DNA of 64,000 nucleotides from contig JBGAOK010000002.1 in assembly GCA_044221805.1 (NCBI GenBank), positions 62,001-126,000 of the forward strand. Reading direction: 5' to 3'. The position numbers and the translations under genes are program-made. This document shows positions 34,767-43,107 of the stretch, in pieces. Position 1 is the first letter of the stretch. The number at the start of each line of letters is the position of its first letter. The DNA is from Meridianimarinicoccus sp044221805. Lineage in GTDB: Bacteria > Pseudomonadota > Alphaproteobacteria > Rhodobacterales > Rhodobacteraceae. Under the pieces are notes generated by a model. That model made no database searches, was not told the DNA's origin, and worked only from the letters and a program-made list of their open reading frames with translations.

Positions 34767-34788
34767 AGCCGCCCCTGCAAGGGCGGCT
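34767..34788. terminator. Stem-loop between convergent asd and carbonic anhydrase genes
   Basis: AGCCGCCC (34767-34774) and GGGCGGCT (34781-34788) form a perfect 8-bp stem with a 6-base loop. A short T-rich stretch (GTGTCGTTT) follows on the + side. It sits in the 108-base gap between two convergent genes, so it probably ends both transcripts. Confidence 0.6.
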
Positions 34789-34814
34789 GTGTCGTTTCCG
34801 GGTTCCGTGCGGGG

Positions 34815-35483
34815 TCAGATCGTGACGAAGCCCTGTCCGGGCACGAACGAGGTGACCTGCCCTTCGGAGATGTCCATCCAGATACCGTGCAGGCTCAGGG
34901 TCTCGGCCTCGACCGCCTCGCGGATGAACGGGAAGGTCATCAAGTTCTCGAGCGACACGAGGATCGCCTGCTCCTCGAGCGCCTTGGTGCGGGACTCTTC
35001 GTCGGCGATGTGCTTCACCCGTTCGTAGCCGGGGCGCAGGATGTCCATCCAGCGGCCGACGAAGCTGGACTGGGATTCCAGCTCCGGCGCGAGGCCAGCG
35101 CACATGTCGTGGCAGCCCTTCACGCCGCCGCAGGTGGAATGGCCGATCACCAGGATATGCGGCACCTTCAGGGCCGTGACGGCGTATTCCACCGCCGCTG
35201 AGGTGCCGTGCTGGAGCCCGTCCGGTTGGTACGGCGGCACCAGGTTTGCGATGTTGCGGTGAATGAAGAATTCACCGCGATCCGCGCCGAAGACCGAGGT
35301 CACCTGGACGCGGCTGTCGCAGCAGGTGATCACCATGGCGCGGGGGCGCTGTCCCTCGGTGGCCAGTCGCCGGTACCAAGCCTTGTTCTCGGCATGGGTG
35401 GTCGCCAGCCAGCCGCGATAGCGCTGTACCAGGAAACTCGGCAGGGGACGGACAGGAAGCTGATGTTCAGGAGTGCTGGTCAT
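34815..35483 (-). CDS. Beta-class carbonic anhydrase
   Basis: This 222-residue zinc enzyme interconverts CO2 and bicarbonate in the cytoplasm. The zinc ligands are in CCDSRV (Cys and the Asp-Arg dyad) and HSTCGGVKGC (His and Cys). The segment HRNIANLVPPYQPDGLQHGTSAAVEYAV is also typical of the class. It is convergent with asd. Its own promoter should lie in the 126-base gap before 35610, which it shares divergently with a small gene. Confidence 0.95.
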   Translation of the reverse strand: MTSTPEHQLPVRPLPSFLVQRYRGWLATTHAENKAWYRRLATEGQRPRAMVITCCDSRVQVTSVFGADRGEFFIHRNIANLVPPYQPDGLQHGTSAAVEYAVTALKVPHILVIGHSTCGGVKGCHDMCAGLAPELESQSSFVGRWMDILRPGYERVKHIADEESRTKALEEQAILVSLENLMTFPFIREAVEAETLSLHGIWMDISEGQVTSFVPGQGFVTI

Positions 35484-35609
35484 GCGAGTCGGGATAGGGC
35501 GAAACCGCTGAAAGTTCGAGCGAGAATTCCCGGGTGGGACAACGTTTCCTTGACCGCGCTGCCGCTAGTTTCTCCGGTGCTGCGTACAGTGGCAAAATGG
35601 GTGTGGTGA

Positions 35610-35981
35610 ATGCATGTTTTGGTCTTTCGCGAAGGCGCCGGCCTTGACGCGAACAAGTTGACCTTTCTCTACCGCCATCTCGGCGACAGGGAGGCGGACC
35701 TTCTGGTCTGCGACGCGATGGAGGATCTGGCGCTGGCGCTGGCGCGGGTGGGGCGGGCGCAGGGCCGGGGCGACCTGGACACCGTGGCCGGGCAGTCCCA
35801 GGTGATCGAGCAGATCGGGGCGCGGATCGGACTCGACAAGCTGCGCCGGGTCGCCCGCGACGTGGCCGCCTGCGCCGCTGCCGGGCCGGCTCCTGCGCTG
35901 GACGCGACGCTGGCGCGACTGATCCGGGTGGGGGAGGTCTCGCTCACGGCGATCTGGGATCCGAAGGATGCCCGGATGTAA
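35610..35981 (+). CDS. Small hypothetical protein, conserved-looking
   Basis: This 123-residue cytoplasmic protein has no signal or membrane segment. The sequence begins MHVLVFREGAGLDANKLTFLYRHLGDREADLLVCDAMEDLALAL and is helical, with a DxxGRxxxxD-like middle and an acidic centre. Codon use looks like its neighbours, and the frame ends cleanly, which supports a real gene. It is divergent from the carbonic anhydrase gene. I do not recognise a function. Confidence 0.6.
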   Translation: MHVLVFREGAGLDANKLTFLYRHLGDREADLLVCDAMEDLALALARVGRAQGRGDLDTVAGQSQVIEQIGARIGLDKLRRVARDVAACAAAGPAPALDATLARLIRVGEVSLTAIWDPKDARM

Positions 35982-36088
35982 CCGCGCGGGAACGCACGGG
36001 GGATCGGCCCGCAGGCGCGGGGTGCCTTGCGACGGCGGCGGGAAGCTCTAGTCTCCGGCGGACCCGTCAGGCCATCCGAAGGACCGAC

Positions 36089-37476
36089 ATGCCCGCACCG
36101 CTTGCCGCGCGTTTCGCTGCGCCCGGGACGCCGTCCCGGCCGATCTATCTGGTCGCCCCCGAAACGCTGGGTGAATGGCTGGCCGCCCAGCCGCCCGACG
36201 TGGCCGGCTGGGTGTCCGGCACACGCTTTGCCGCCGGGCCGGGCGAGGTGCTGCTGCTGCCCGGTCCCGACGGCGTGCCGGGCGGCGCGGCCTTCGGGCT
36301 GGGTCCGGCGGCGCGCCGGGCACGGGGCCGCTTCGCGCCGGCCGCGGCGGCGCTGGCCGACCGGCGCCCTGCATCTGGCTCGCCGACCTCGACCCCGACG
36401 CGGCGGCCGAGGCGGCGCTTGCTGGCTGCTGGCCGGGTACGGTTTCCACCGGCTGATGGGCAGTCCGGTGACGATGCATTCGGTGCCCCCCGCGAAACGG
36501 GACGCGGCCCGGATCGAAGCCATTGCCGCCGCCGAGTTCCTGACCCGCGACCTGATCAACACGCCGGCGAACGACATGGGCCCGGCCGAGCTGGAAGCGG
36601 CGGCGCGGACCTCGCCCGCCGCTTCGGCGCGACGCGTTCGACGTGGTGACCGGCGACGAGCTTCTGGCGCGGGGCTTCCCGCTGGTCCACGCCGTCGGAC
36701 GCGGCCTGCCCCCGGGCGCCGGCTGATCGACCTGCGCGCCGGGCGGCCGGGCCGCGGCTGACGCTGGTGGGCAAGGGGGTCTGCTCGACACCGGCGGGCT
36801 CGACATCAAGCCCTCGGCTTCGATGGGGCTACGAAGAAGGATAGCGGGCGGCGCCGCGACGGTGCTGGGTCTGGCGCAGATGATTCTGGCGCTGGCCTGC
36901 CGGTCCGGCTCAGGGTGGTGATCCCGGCTGTCGAGAACGCGGTGGGCGGCGCGGCGTTCCGGCCGCAGGACATCCTGACCGCCCGAAAGGGCCTGACGGT
37001 CGAGATCAACAATACGATGCGGAAGGCCGGCTGGTGCTGGCCGACGCGCTGGCCCTGGCCGATGAGGAGGCGCCGGACCTGCTGGTCTCGATGGCGACCC
37101 TGACCGGGGCGGCGCGGGTGGCGGTCGGACCCGATATCGCGCCCTTCTTCACCCGCGATGCCGGCGGTGGCGCGCGCTGGCGGCGTCCGCGGCCCGGGTG
37201 CGCGACCCGGTCTGGCAATTGCCGCTGCACACCCTACGAGGGGCTGATCGAACCCGGCATCGCCGATCTGGACAATGCCCTGAAGGGGGCTTGCCGGGGC
37301 GATCACCGCGGCGCTGTTCCTGCACCGCTTCGTCGAGGCGGCGCCGCGCTATGTGCATTTCGACATTCGGCTGGCAGCCCCCGGCCGCGCCGGGACGTCC
37401 TGCGGGCGGCGTCGGGCAGGCTGCGCGGGCCCTGCTCGCGGCGCTGCCGGAACTGCTTGACCTTCCCGTCGCCTGA
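36089..37476 (+). pseudogene. pepA: M17 leucyl aminopeptidase, multiply frameshifted
   Basis: Pieces of a single cytosol aminopeptidase can be read across three frames. They are MPAPLAARFAAPGTPSRPIYLV..., then CIWLADLDPDAAAEAALAG, then AEFLTRDLINTPANDMGPAELE, then VVIPAVENAVGGAAFRPQDI, then VSMATLTGAARVAVGPDIAPFF, then WQLPLHTPYEGLIEPGIADLDNA. The metal-binding NTDAEGRLVLADAL region is present but one base is lost in the ACC codon before GATGCGG (about 37013-37035). At least six indels plus some substitutions occur, while total length (462 codons) is near normal. Either the gene is decayed or this stretch of sequence is inaccurate. Confidence 0.8.
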
Positions 37477-37519
37477 GATAGGCACGCGCAACGCCGTGAC
37501 CACAGGATCGACGACGCCC

Positions 37520-38292
37520 ATGACCACCGCCGAGCCCAGCCCGGACCTGCGCCGTGTCGCGGTGCCGGTCGCCGACATCCGCGACGAACCTGAGGGTGCC
37601 CGCCAGCGCCAGCTTCTGTTCGGCGAGACCGTCGAGGTGCAGGGCGAGGCGCCGGGCTGGGTGGTGCGCAGGCGCAGCGCGACGGCTATCGCGGGGTGAT
37701 GCGCAGCGACGAGCTGGGCCTGGCGCGGAACCCGACCCACCGGGTCGCGGCCCTGGCCACGCATCTCTATGCCGCGCCCGACATCAAGTCGCCCGACGTG
37801 GCCAGCCTGTCCTTTTCCGGGTCGCATCCTCGACCATCGTGGCCAGCGCGGGGGCGTTCCTCGTCACCGATGCCGGGCTGCATGTGCCCGAGGCGGCGTG
37901 GTCTCGGCCGCCCGGCTGTTCCGCGACCCGGCCGGGGTGGCCGAGATGTTCCTCGGCACGCCCTATCTGTGGGGCGGCAACAGCCGGCTGGGGATCGACT
38001 GTTCGGGTCTGGTGCAGGCCGCGTGCCTGGCCTGCGGCCTTCCCCGCCCGGGCGACAGCGGCGACCAGTCCTGCGCCGCCGGCGCCCCGGTGGCCGAGGA
38101 CCCGCCGCTGGCCCGCGGCGACCCGCTGTTCTGGAAGGGCCATGTGGCGATGGCGGTCGGCCCCGAGCCGCTGGTGCATTGCCAATGCCCATCACATGGC
38201 GGTGGCCTGGCGAACCTGGCCGAGGCGAAAGCCGGATTTCCGGCCGTGGCGGCGGCGGCGTGCTGGCGCGGCGCCGGCTGGTGCTGGACTGA
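37520..38292 (+). pseudogene. NlpC/P60 family peptidase, multiply frameshifted
   Basis: The gene encodes a cell-wall type cysteine peptidase with an N-terminal SH3-like part (RRVAVPVADIRDEPEGARQRQLLFGETVEVQGEAPGWVV). The catalytic domain has GTPYLWGGNSRLGIDCSGLVQAACLACG (Cys) and KGHVAMAVGPEPLVH (His). Frame changes are visible after WVVRR (about 37670), after VASLSF (about 37820), near VPEA (about 37890) and at GTGCATTGCC (about 38178), where one extra T breaks a HANAHH-type motif. It lies 43 bases after the aminopeptidase, a common pairing in Rhodobacteraceae. Confidence 0.78.
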
Positions 38293-38302
38293 GCCGGCCG
38301 CC

Positions 38303-38642
38303 TCAGACCAGCCGGATCAGCTTGCGTTCCAGCACGCGAAGCACCGCGGCCAGATCGTGGCCGCGCTTCAGGACCTGACCCCGGTGCCGATCAGCGCATA
38401 CATCCCCTGCCGCTGGCGCAGGCGCGGATGCTTCGATCCGGTAGAGCGGCGTCTCGGCGGTGCGCCGGAAGATCGCGAAGACGGCCCGGTCGCTCAGGTG
38501 CGAGATGCCGTAGTCGCGCCATTCGCCGGCGGCGGACCATGCGGCCGTAGAGGCCGAGAAGAGCGAGAGTTCCGGTCGCTCGAAGGCGACCTGTTCGACC
38601 AGCTGGCGGGGACCGGGAACGGCGTGGGCGCTGAACTGTCAT
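38303..38642 (-). pseudogene. DUF2794 protein gene with frameshifts
   Basis: Reading across two frames of the - strand gives LVEQVAFERPELSL-LGLYGRMV, then GEWRDYGISHLSDRAVFAIFRRTAETPLYRIE, then QRQGMYALIGTG-QVLKRGHDLAAVLRVLERKLIRLV. These are the conserved blocks of the alphaproteobacterial DUF2794 family (about 110 residues, function unknown). Indels are needed near 38535-38550 and near 38395-38430. The stop is 11 bases from the convergent NlpC stop. Confidence 0.75.
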
Positions 38643-38802
38643 GACGGAAGTTTGCGGGCGGTCCAAAGACAAATCAAGCGCGCTGCTGGCTGTGTGAAAC
38701 CTGGCCGGCGGGGCGGGTGGGTCCTGGTCGGGGTTTTGAGTCGAATCTAAGCAGAATCCGAAACTTGCCCCCCCTGATTTTCGATCGGTTCACCTGTATG
38801 AA

Positions 38803-38832
38803 GGAAGGGTAGCGTCCGTCGCTATCCCTTCC
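38803..38832. repeat. Long inverted repeat downstream of imuB
   Basis: GGAAGGGTAGCG (38803-38814) pairs with CGCTATCCCTTCC (38820-38832) with a single bulged base and a 5-base loop, giving a stable 12-bp hairpin. It lies in the 442-base gene-free gap 38643-39084, between the imuB end and the DUF2794 start, and may end the imuB transcript. No T-tract is seen. Confidence 0.5.
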
Positions 38833-38886
38833 GGCGCCCTGTCCATTGCCCCCACAATCGCGGCGCCGGGAGGGCCTTCGGCCCCC

Positions 38887-39026
38887 GTTCGATCCGCGTT
38901 CGATCCCCGTTCGATTTCGCGTCGGACCCCCGTTCGATCCCCGTTCGATCCCCGTTCGATCCCCGTTCGATCCCCGTTCGATCCCCGTTCGATCCCCGTT
39001 CGATCCCCTCGTTCGGACCCCCGTTC
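38887..39026. repeat. Tandem 11-bp repeat forming an array of LexA-type GTTC-N7-GTTC boxes
   Basis: GTTC begins at 38887, 38898, 38909, 38932, 38943, 38954, 38965, 38976, 38987, 38998, 39011 and 39023. Eight neighbouring pairs are exactly 11 bases apart, so each is GTTC-N7-GTTC, the LexA box of Rhodobacter and other alphaproteobacteria. The unit is GTTCGATCCCC, with one interrupted unit (38913-38931) and two with altered spacing at the end. It lies about 60 bases after the imuB stop. Frames through it are open on both strands but encode only a simple repeat, so I treat it as non-coding. Confidence 0.85.
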
Positions 39027-39084
39027 TGACCCCCCCCGCCGGCCTTGAAGGCCATCGGAATGGCGTCGGACTTTCATCGGACTT

Positions 39085-40903
39085 TCATCGGATTTCTGCC
39101 GACCTCCGGCGGGCCGCTCCGGTGGCCCCGCCGGGGCCGTCGAAGCAGCCCTGGCAGAACCAGCGCCGACAATTGCCTGCCATGGGCGTAGTAGAGCCAG
39201 AGCCGGTCGCCCGCCTCGGTCGTCACCTGCCAGTAGTCGCAGCGCGCCGCTGCGCCAGCGCGGGTCGTCCAGCCACCATTCCGGGTGCGATCCGCTCCTG
39301 GCCCGACCGCGGCCGAGCGGCGGTACCCGGCGGCGCCAGCGGAACAGCCCCGGCGGCACCGGGCTGGCAGCAGGCCGCCATCGGCGGCGGCGAGCGGTTC
39401 GGGCGCCGATCAGCGCCGGAACGCGGGGTCGGCGGCGGCGGCTGTGGGTCCGGCGGGTTCCGGACCAGGCGGCCAGCACGGTGTGGCGGCCTTCTCGGGG
39501 ATGTGGCTGTCGGCCGGGTGCAGCCGGGTGATCGCCTCCAGCCCGACCCGCGCCCCCCCCAGCCGGGCGACGAGATCGTCCAGCCCGGTGCTGGCGGCGA
39601 GCCGGGCCGAGACCGCGCCGGCGGCGTCCAGGTGGCCCATGTGCTGGCGGGCATGGACCGGCTCGGAGCGTGGCGGTGCGCCAGGGCATCGATGCCGGGG
39701 CCAGGGCGTCGAGGGCGTCGAGCTTGAGGTCCAGCAGCGGCCGGATCCGGTCCGGGTCGGCGCTGGGCCGGGCAAGGCCGACCTCGATCGCCTACGGCGC
39801 GGCCGTCGCAGCGCAGCGCCTCGAGCCGCACCAGACGCGCGCGCCCTGCCAGGCCTTCGCCAGCCGGGGCCGCCAGTTCCGGCAGCAGCCGGTCGATCCC
39901 GGCCAGCACGTCGTCCCGCAGCCCGATCGGCTCGGGCAGCGACAGGCGCACCGCGAAGCGCGGCGCCGGGCGCAGCGGCGAGACCGGTTCGGGCTCCACC
40001 CCGAAGGCCTGGTCCAGCCGCCGCACCAGACCCTGGCCGAAGCGCGGGCCAGCCCGGCCCGGGGCTGCCGGCCAGATCGCCGATCTCGCCGGAGCCCGAG
40101 CCGGGTCAGCGCCGCCACGTCATCGGAATCGAGCCGGAGCGCCGCCACCGGCAGCGGGCTCGCCGAGGGGGCGCGGGTCCGGGGCGATCCGCCGCCGGGA
40201 TCGCCGCCGGCGCGACATCGGCGTAGTGCGATCCGGCGGCAGGCGGCGGCAGATCCGGCGGCGGCCCGGCGCGGCGCCAGACGGGCGGCGGGCGGCGCTG
40301 GGCGAGCGGGTGGCGCGCGCCTCCTCGGGTCGACGGCATCGTCGGAAAGTCCGCTGTCCCGCCCGGCGCTCCCCGCCGATTGCCTGCCCCGCCCGCCGCC
40401 CCGCCCCGTCCGGCGAATCGCGCGAAGCGTCGCGCGCCGACGGTATCGGCGAGGCCGGCGGCCACGCTGAGCCCCAGATCGGCGCAGTCGGCATCCACCT
40501 GGGCGATCAGCGCGGCCTCGCCGCCGAACAGATGGGCGCAGCCGGTCAGGTCCACCAGCAGCGCATCGGGCGGTTCCATGGCCACCTGCGGCGAGAACTG
40601 CCCGGCCCAGCGGCAGAGCGCGGCCAGCAGCGCCGCCTCGGCCGGGGCGTTGCGGGGATGGGTGACCAGGCCGGGGCAGACGGCGCGGGCATCGCGCAGC
40701 GGCTGGCCCTGCCGCAGCCCTGCCGCCTCGGCCGCCCGGGACAGGCTGACGAGCAGGGCCACGTTCCCGGTCATGGCGGTCACCGCAAGCGGCTGTTCCA
40801 GCGGCGCCCGGGCAAGGCGCAACAGCCGTTCGGCGCCCAGTCTGGGGAACCAGAGGGACAGGATTCTACGGGTCTGCATTCCTGTGGCAGCAAGAATGTT
40901 CAT
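39085..40903 (-). pseudogene. imuB: ImuB, Y-family polymerase-like mutagenesis protein, frameshifted
   Basis: ImuB is the catalytically inactive Y-family protein that brings the error-prone polymerase DnaE2 to the clamp during SOS mutagenesis. The N-terminus is intact (RRILSLWFPRLGAERLLRLARAP, then CPGLVTHPRNAPAEAALLAALCRWAGQFSP). It continues through DALLVDLTGCAHLFGGEAALIAQVDADCADLGLSVAAGLADTVGARRFARF to about 40430. Later blocks appear in other frames: LDSDDVAALTRLGLRR, RRLDQAFGVEPEPVSPLRPAPRFAVRLSLPEPIG, and a C-terminal EWWLDDP-RWRSG with LWLYYAHGRQLSAWF. At least five indels are needed. imuA and dnaE2, its usual partners, are not in the window. Confidence 0.82.
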
Positions 40904-40912
40904 GATATGTTC
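40898..40912 (-). promoter_or_regulatory. Perfect LexA (SOS) box over the imuB start
   Basis: GTTC-ATGATAT-GTTC matches the alphaproteobacterial LexA box GTTC-N7-GTTC exactly. It overlaps the ATG at 40903 and lies 19 bases before an alternative imuB ATG at 40879 (MQTRRILSLW), which may be the real start. imuB genes are classic SOS genes, so LexA repression is expected. Confidence 0.8.
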
Positions 40913-41349
40913 CAGTATGCGCCCGCCCCCGGCCGGAGCCGCCGTCTCCCGCCGGGGAAGGGGCCGGGGGACGGGAGAGACCGGGCGCGGGGACCGAGGC
41001 TCCTGCCCGTTCGCCTGCCGCTGCGCGCCGGCTCATCTCGTTGGGCCGACGCGGCTGGAGCGCGCGCGCGCGGCGGTAGCTCGGCGCGGGGAACGGGACA
41101 GGAAGGGGGCACTGGCGGGGGAAGCGCCGGGCAGAGCCGCGAGACGTGAGGGGCAGAGACCGGGCCGATCCGTCCGGGCGGGGATCCGGGTCGGTCCGGG
41201 GATCTGGGTCGGCGACTGGGGTGGAGACTCAGGCCCGGCTTGCCGGGGCCGGGGATCCGGCAGGAGACGGCCGAGGCCGGACCCGCGGCGAGGCGGACCC
41301 GACAAGGCCGGACCGCGGCCCGGCAGGGGCGGGGGCCGGCGGAGCGGGG
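40913..41349. other. Gene-free gap between imuB and the ABC ATPase gene
   Basis: This is 437 bases of very GC-rich, purine-skewed sequence. Frames are open by chance but their products are Arg/Pro/Gly-rich without domains or membrane helices. I see no imuA upstream of imuB, no ABC permease downstream of the ATPase, and no tRNA. The only structured element found is the LexA box at its left edge. Confidence 0.6.
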
Positions 41350-41973
41350 TCAGGCCGGGCGCAGCACCGCGGGGCTGCCCGACAGGCGCAGGGTGCGGTC
41401 GGCCAGCCGGGCCGCTTCGGCCGGGGCATGGGTGACCATCACCGTGGCCACCGGCCGGCCGGCGCGGAGCGATTCGAACAGGGCATACATCTCCTCGGCG
41501 CGCTCGGCGTCGAGCGAGACGAAGGGTTCGTCCATCAGCAGCAGCTCGGGCCGGGCCGAGAAGGCGCGGGCCAGCGAGAGGCGCCGCTGCTGGCCCAGCG
41601 AGAGCTGGCCGGGGAACTTGTCGCCCTGACCGGCAAGGCCGACGCCGGCCAGCGCTGCCTCGGCCCCGGCGGGCGAAATGCCGGCGGTCAGGGTCAGGTT
41701 GGCGCGCACCGACCGCCACGGCAGCAGGGTGGGTTCCTGGAACACCATGGCGAGCCGGTCGGGCCGCACGAGACGGCCGCGGAAATCCGGGTCGAGCCCG
41801 GCCAGGATGCGCAGGAGCGTGCTTTTGCCGACCCCCGAGGGGCCGATGATCGCCAGCGTCTCGCCGGCATCAAGGCTCAGGTCGAACGCCCCCAGCACCG
41901 GCACGCCGGCAAAGTCCTTGGCCTCGAGCGACAGCTCGAGAACGGGATCACGCGCGGCCCCGGTACCGGACAA
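41350..41973 (-). CDS. ABC transporter ATP-binding protein (nitrate/sulfonate/taurine type)
   Basis: This is an ATPase subunit of about 207 residues. It has Walker A GPSGVGKST, Q-loop MVFQEPTLLPWRSV, signature LSLGQQRRLSLARAF (LSLGQ), Walker B LLLMDEPF and the H-loop THAP. The layout is that of the SsuB/TauB group, partner of NMT1/SsuA-like binding proteins. The start is uncertain: TTG at 41973 gives a compact N-terminus, while the frame is open to 42060 inside the binding-protein gene. It follows the binding-protein gene in the same direction, but no permease gene is nearby. Confidence 0.85.
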   Translation of the reverse strand: MSGTGAARDPVLELSLEAKDFAGVPVLGAFDLSLDAGETLAIIGPSGVGKSTLLRILAGLDPDFRGRLVRPDRLAMVFQEPTLLPWRSVRANLTLTAGISPAGAEAALAGVGLAGQGDKFPGQLSLGQQRRLSLARAFSARPELLLMDEPFVSLDAERAEEMYALFESLRAGRPVATVMVTHAPAEAARLADRTLRLSGSPAVLRPA

Positions 41974-42034
41974 CCGGGACCGCGCGTCTGTCCGGCGCTC
42001 CAGGGGGAGGAGAGCGGAGCGCCGGGACAGGGGG

Positions 42035-43006
42035 TCAGCTGCCGGGCTGGACGAAGACACCAGCAGGCAGCGCCGTCATGTCGCCGACAAGCTCTTCCCC
42101 GCCCAACTCGGCCATCAGGCGGAGCATCCGGTCGGCGGCGGCCTCGTCCACCGGTCCGGGGGCGGGGATGCCGGCGCGGAAACCGGCCTTCAGGGCCTCG
42201 AATTCGGCGTCGGTATCGGCATTCATCTGCGGGCGCAGCGCCACCCAGGCCTCGTCCGAGGTGGCCAGCAGCGCCTTCGCCTCGCGCGAGGCGGCGGCGA
42301 GGCCGGCGGCCAGCGCGGGGGTGTCGCGCAGCATCTCGCCGTGGATCACGTAGCCCAAGAGCGGCGTGTCGGGGTCGAGCCCCAGGGCGGCCGAGGCATC
42401 GGCGACGGTCACGAGGCTGCGCATCCCGGCGGCTTCCATCTTGGCCATGAAGTGCCAGAAGTTGATCGCGCCCGAGAGCTCGCCCGACACCGCGGCCTGG
42501 AAGATCAGCGGCGGGGCGCCGAACACCTGTTCGGTCTCGGCGGCCAGATCCATGGCGTATTCCTGCTTGGCGTAGGCGCGCAGGATCAGCCAGCTCTTGT
42601 CCACCGGGCCGCCGGCGACGCCGATCTTGCCGCCCTTCAGGTCGGCCAGCGTCTCGGCATTGCTGGTCCCGGGCACCAGAAGACCGCCCACCGCCTTGGA
42701 GAAGGGGATGAAGACATAGTCGTCGCCCGCGGCGCGCTGGCGGGCGACCCAGAGCCAGTCCGAGACGATCGCGTCGGCCTCGCCGGCCTGGAAGGCGACC
42801 TGGGCGGCGGGGTTGCCGGCGACGTCCTGGACCTCAAGGCGGAAGCCGTTCTTGGCGTCGAGGCCGTTCTCGGCGATGGTCGACAGTTCCCAGTTCACCG
42901 TGCCGGATTTCAGCGCCGCGACGGTGATCACCGGCAGCTCGGCCACAGCCGCCGTTGCCGAAAGCACCAGGGCGAGCGCGGCCGCGCCCCATGGGTTCAT
43001 CAGCAT
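42035..43006 (-). CDS. ABC transporter substrate-binding protein (SsuA/NMT1-like)
   Basis: The 323-residue protein has a signal peptide (residues 1-22, ending AAVAEL). A periplasmic binding-protein fold follows: ITVAALKSGTVNWELSTIAENGLDAKNGFRLEVQDVAGNPAAQVAFQAGEADAIVSDWLWVARQRAAGDDYVF, then LADLKGGKIGVAGGPVDKSWLILRAYA. The pattern is that of sulfonate, nitrate or thiamine-precursor binding proteins; the ligand cannot be told from sequence. It is co-directional with the ATPase gene and upstream of it. It lies 101 bases beyond the last hydrogenase gene, hypE, which ends at 43108. Confidence 0.85.
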   Translation of the reverse strand: MLMNPWGAAALALVLSATAAVAELPVITVAALKSGTVNWELSTIAENGLDAKNGFRLEVQDVAGNPAAQVAFQAGEADAIVSDWLWVARQRAAGDDYVFIPFSKAVGGLLVPGTSNAETLADLKGGKIGVAGGPVDKSWLILRAYAKQEYAMDLAAETEQVFGAPPLIFQAAVSGELSGAINFWHFMAKMEAAGMRSLVTVADASAALGLDPDTPLLGYVIHGEMLRDTPALAAGLAAASREAKALLATSDEAWVALRPQMNADTDAEFEALKAGFRAGIPAPGPVDEAAADRMLRLMAELGGEELVGDMTALPAGVFVQPGS

Positions 43007-43107
43007 GTTAGTCCTCCCCGATCAGCGGAATCATACCGGGCGGGGATCCCCGTACCACCCCGACCAAAGGTGTAGACCCCGGGCCCGGGGGATCGCCGAC
43101 CCGGGGG

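Noticed and set aside
38887..39026. CRISPR array
   Set aside because: Units are 11 bases with no unique spacers, and there are no cas genes in the window.
38790..39689. Open frames on both strands through the 11-bp repeat, encoding repeats such as GSNGDRTGIER
   Set aside because: 11 bases times three gives an 11-residue period in any open frame. No start signals, and the left part is imuB sequence in the wrong frame.
40913..41349. tRNA or remnant imuA/permease gene
   Set aside because: No cloverleaf, RecA-like or membrane-helix pattern could be seen in any frame.
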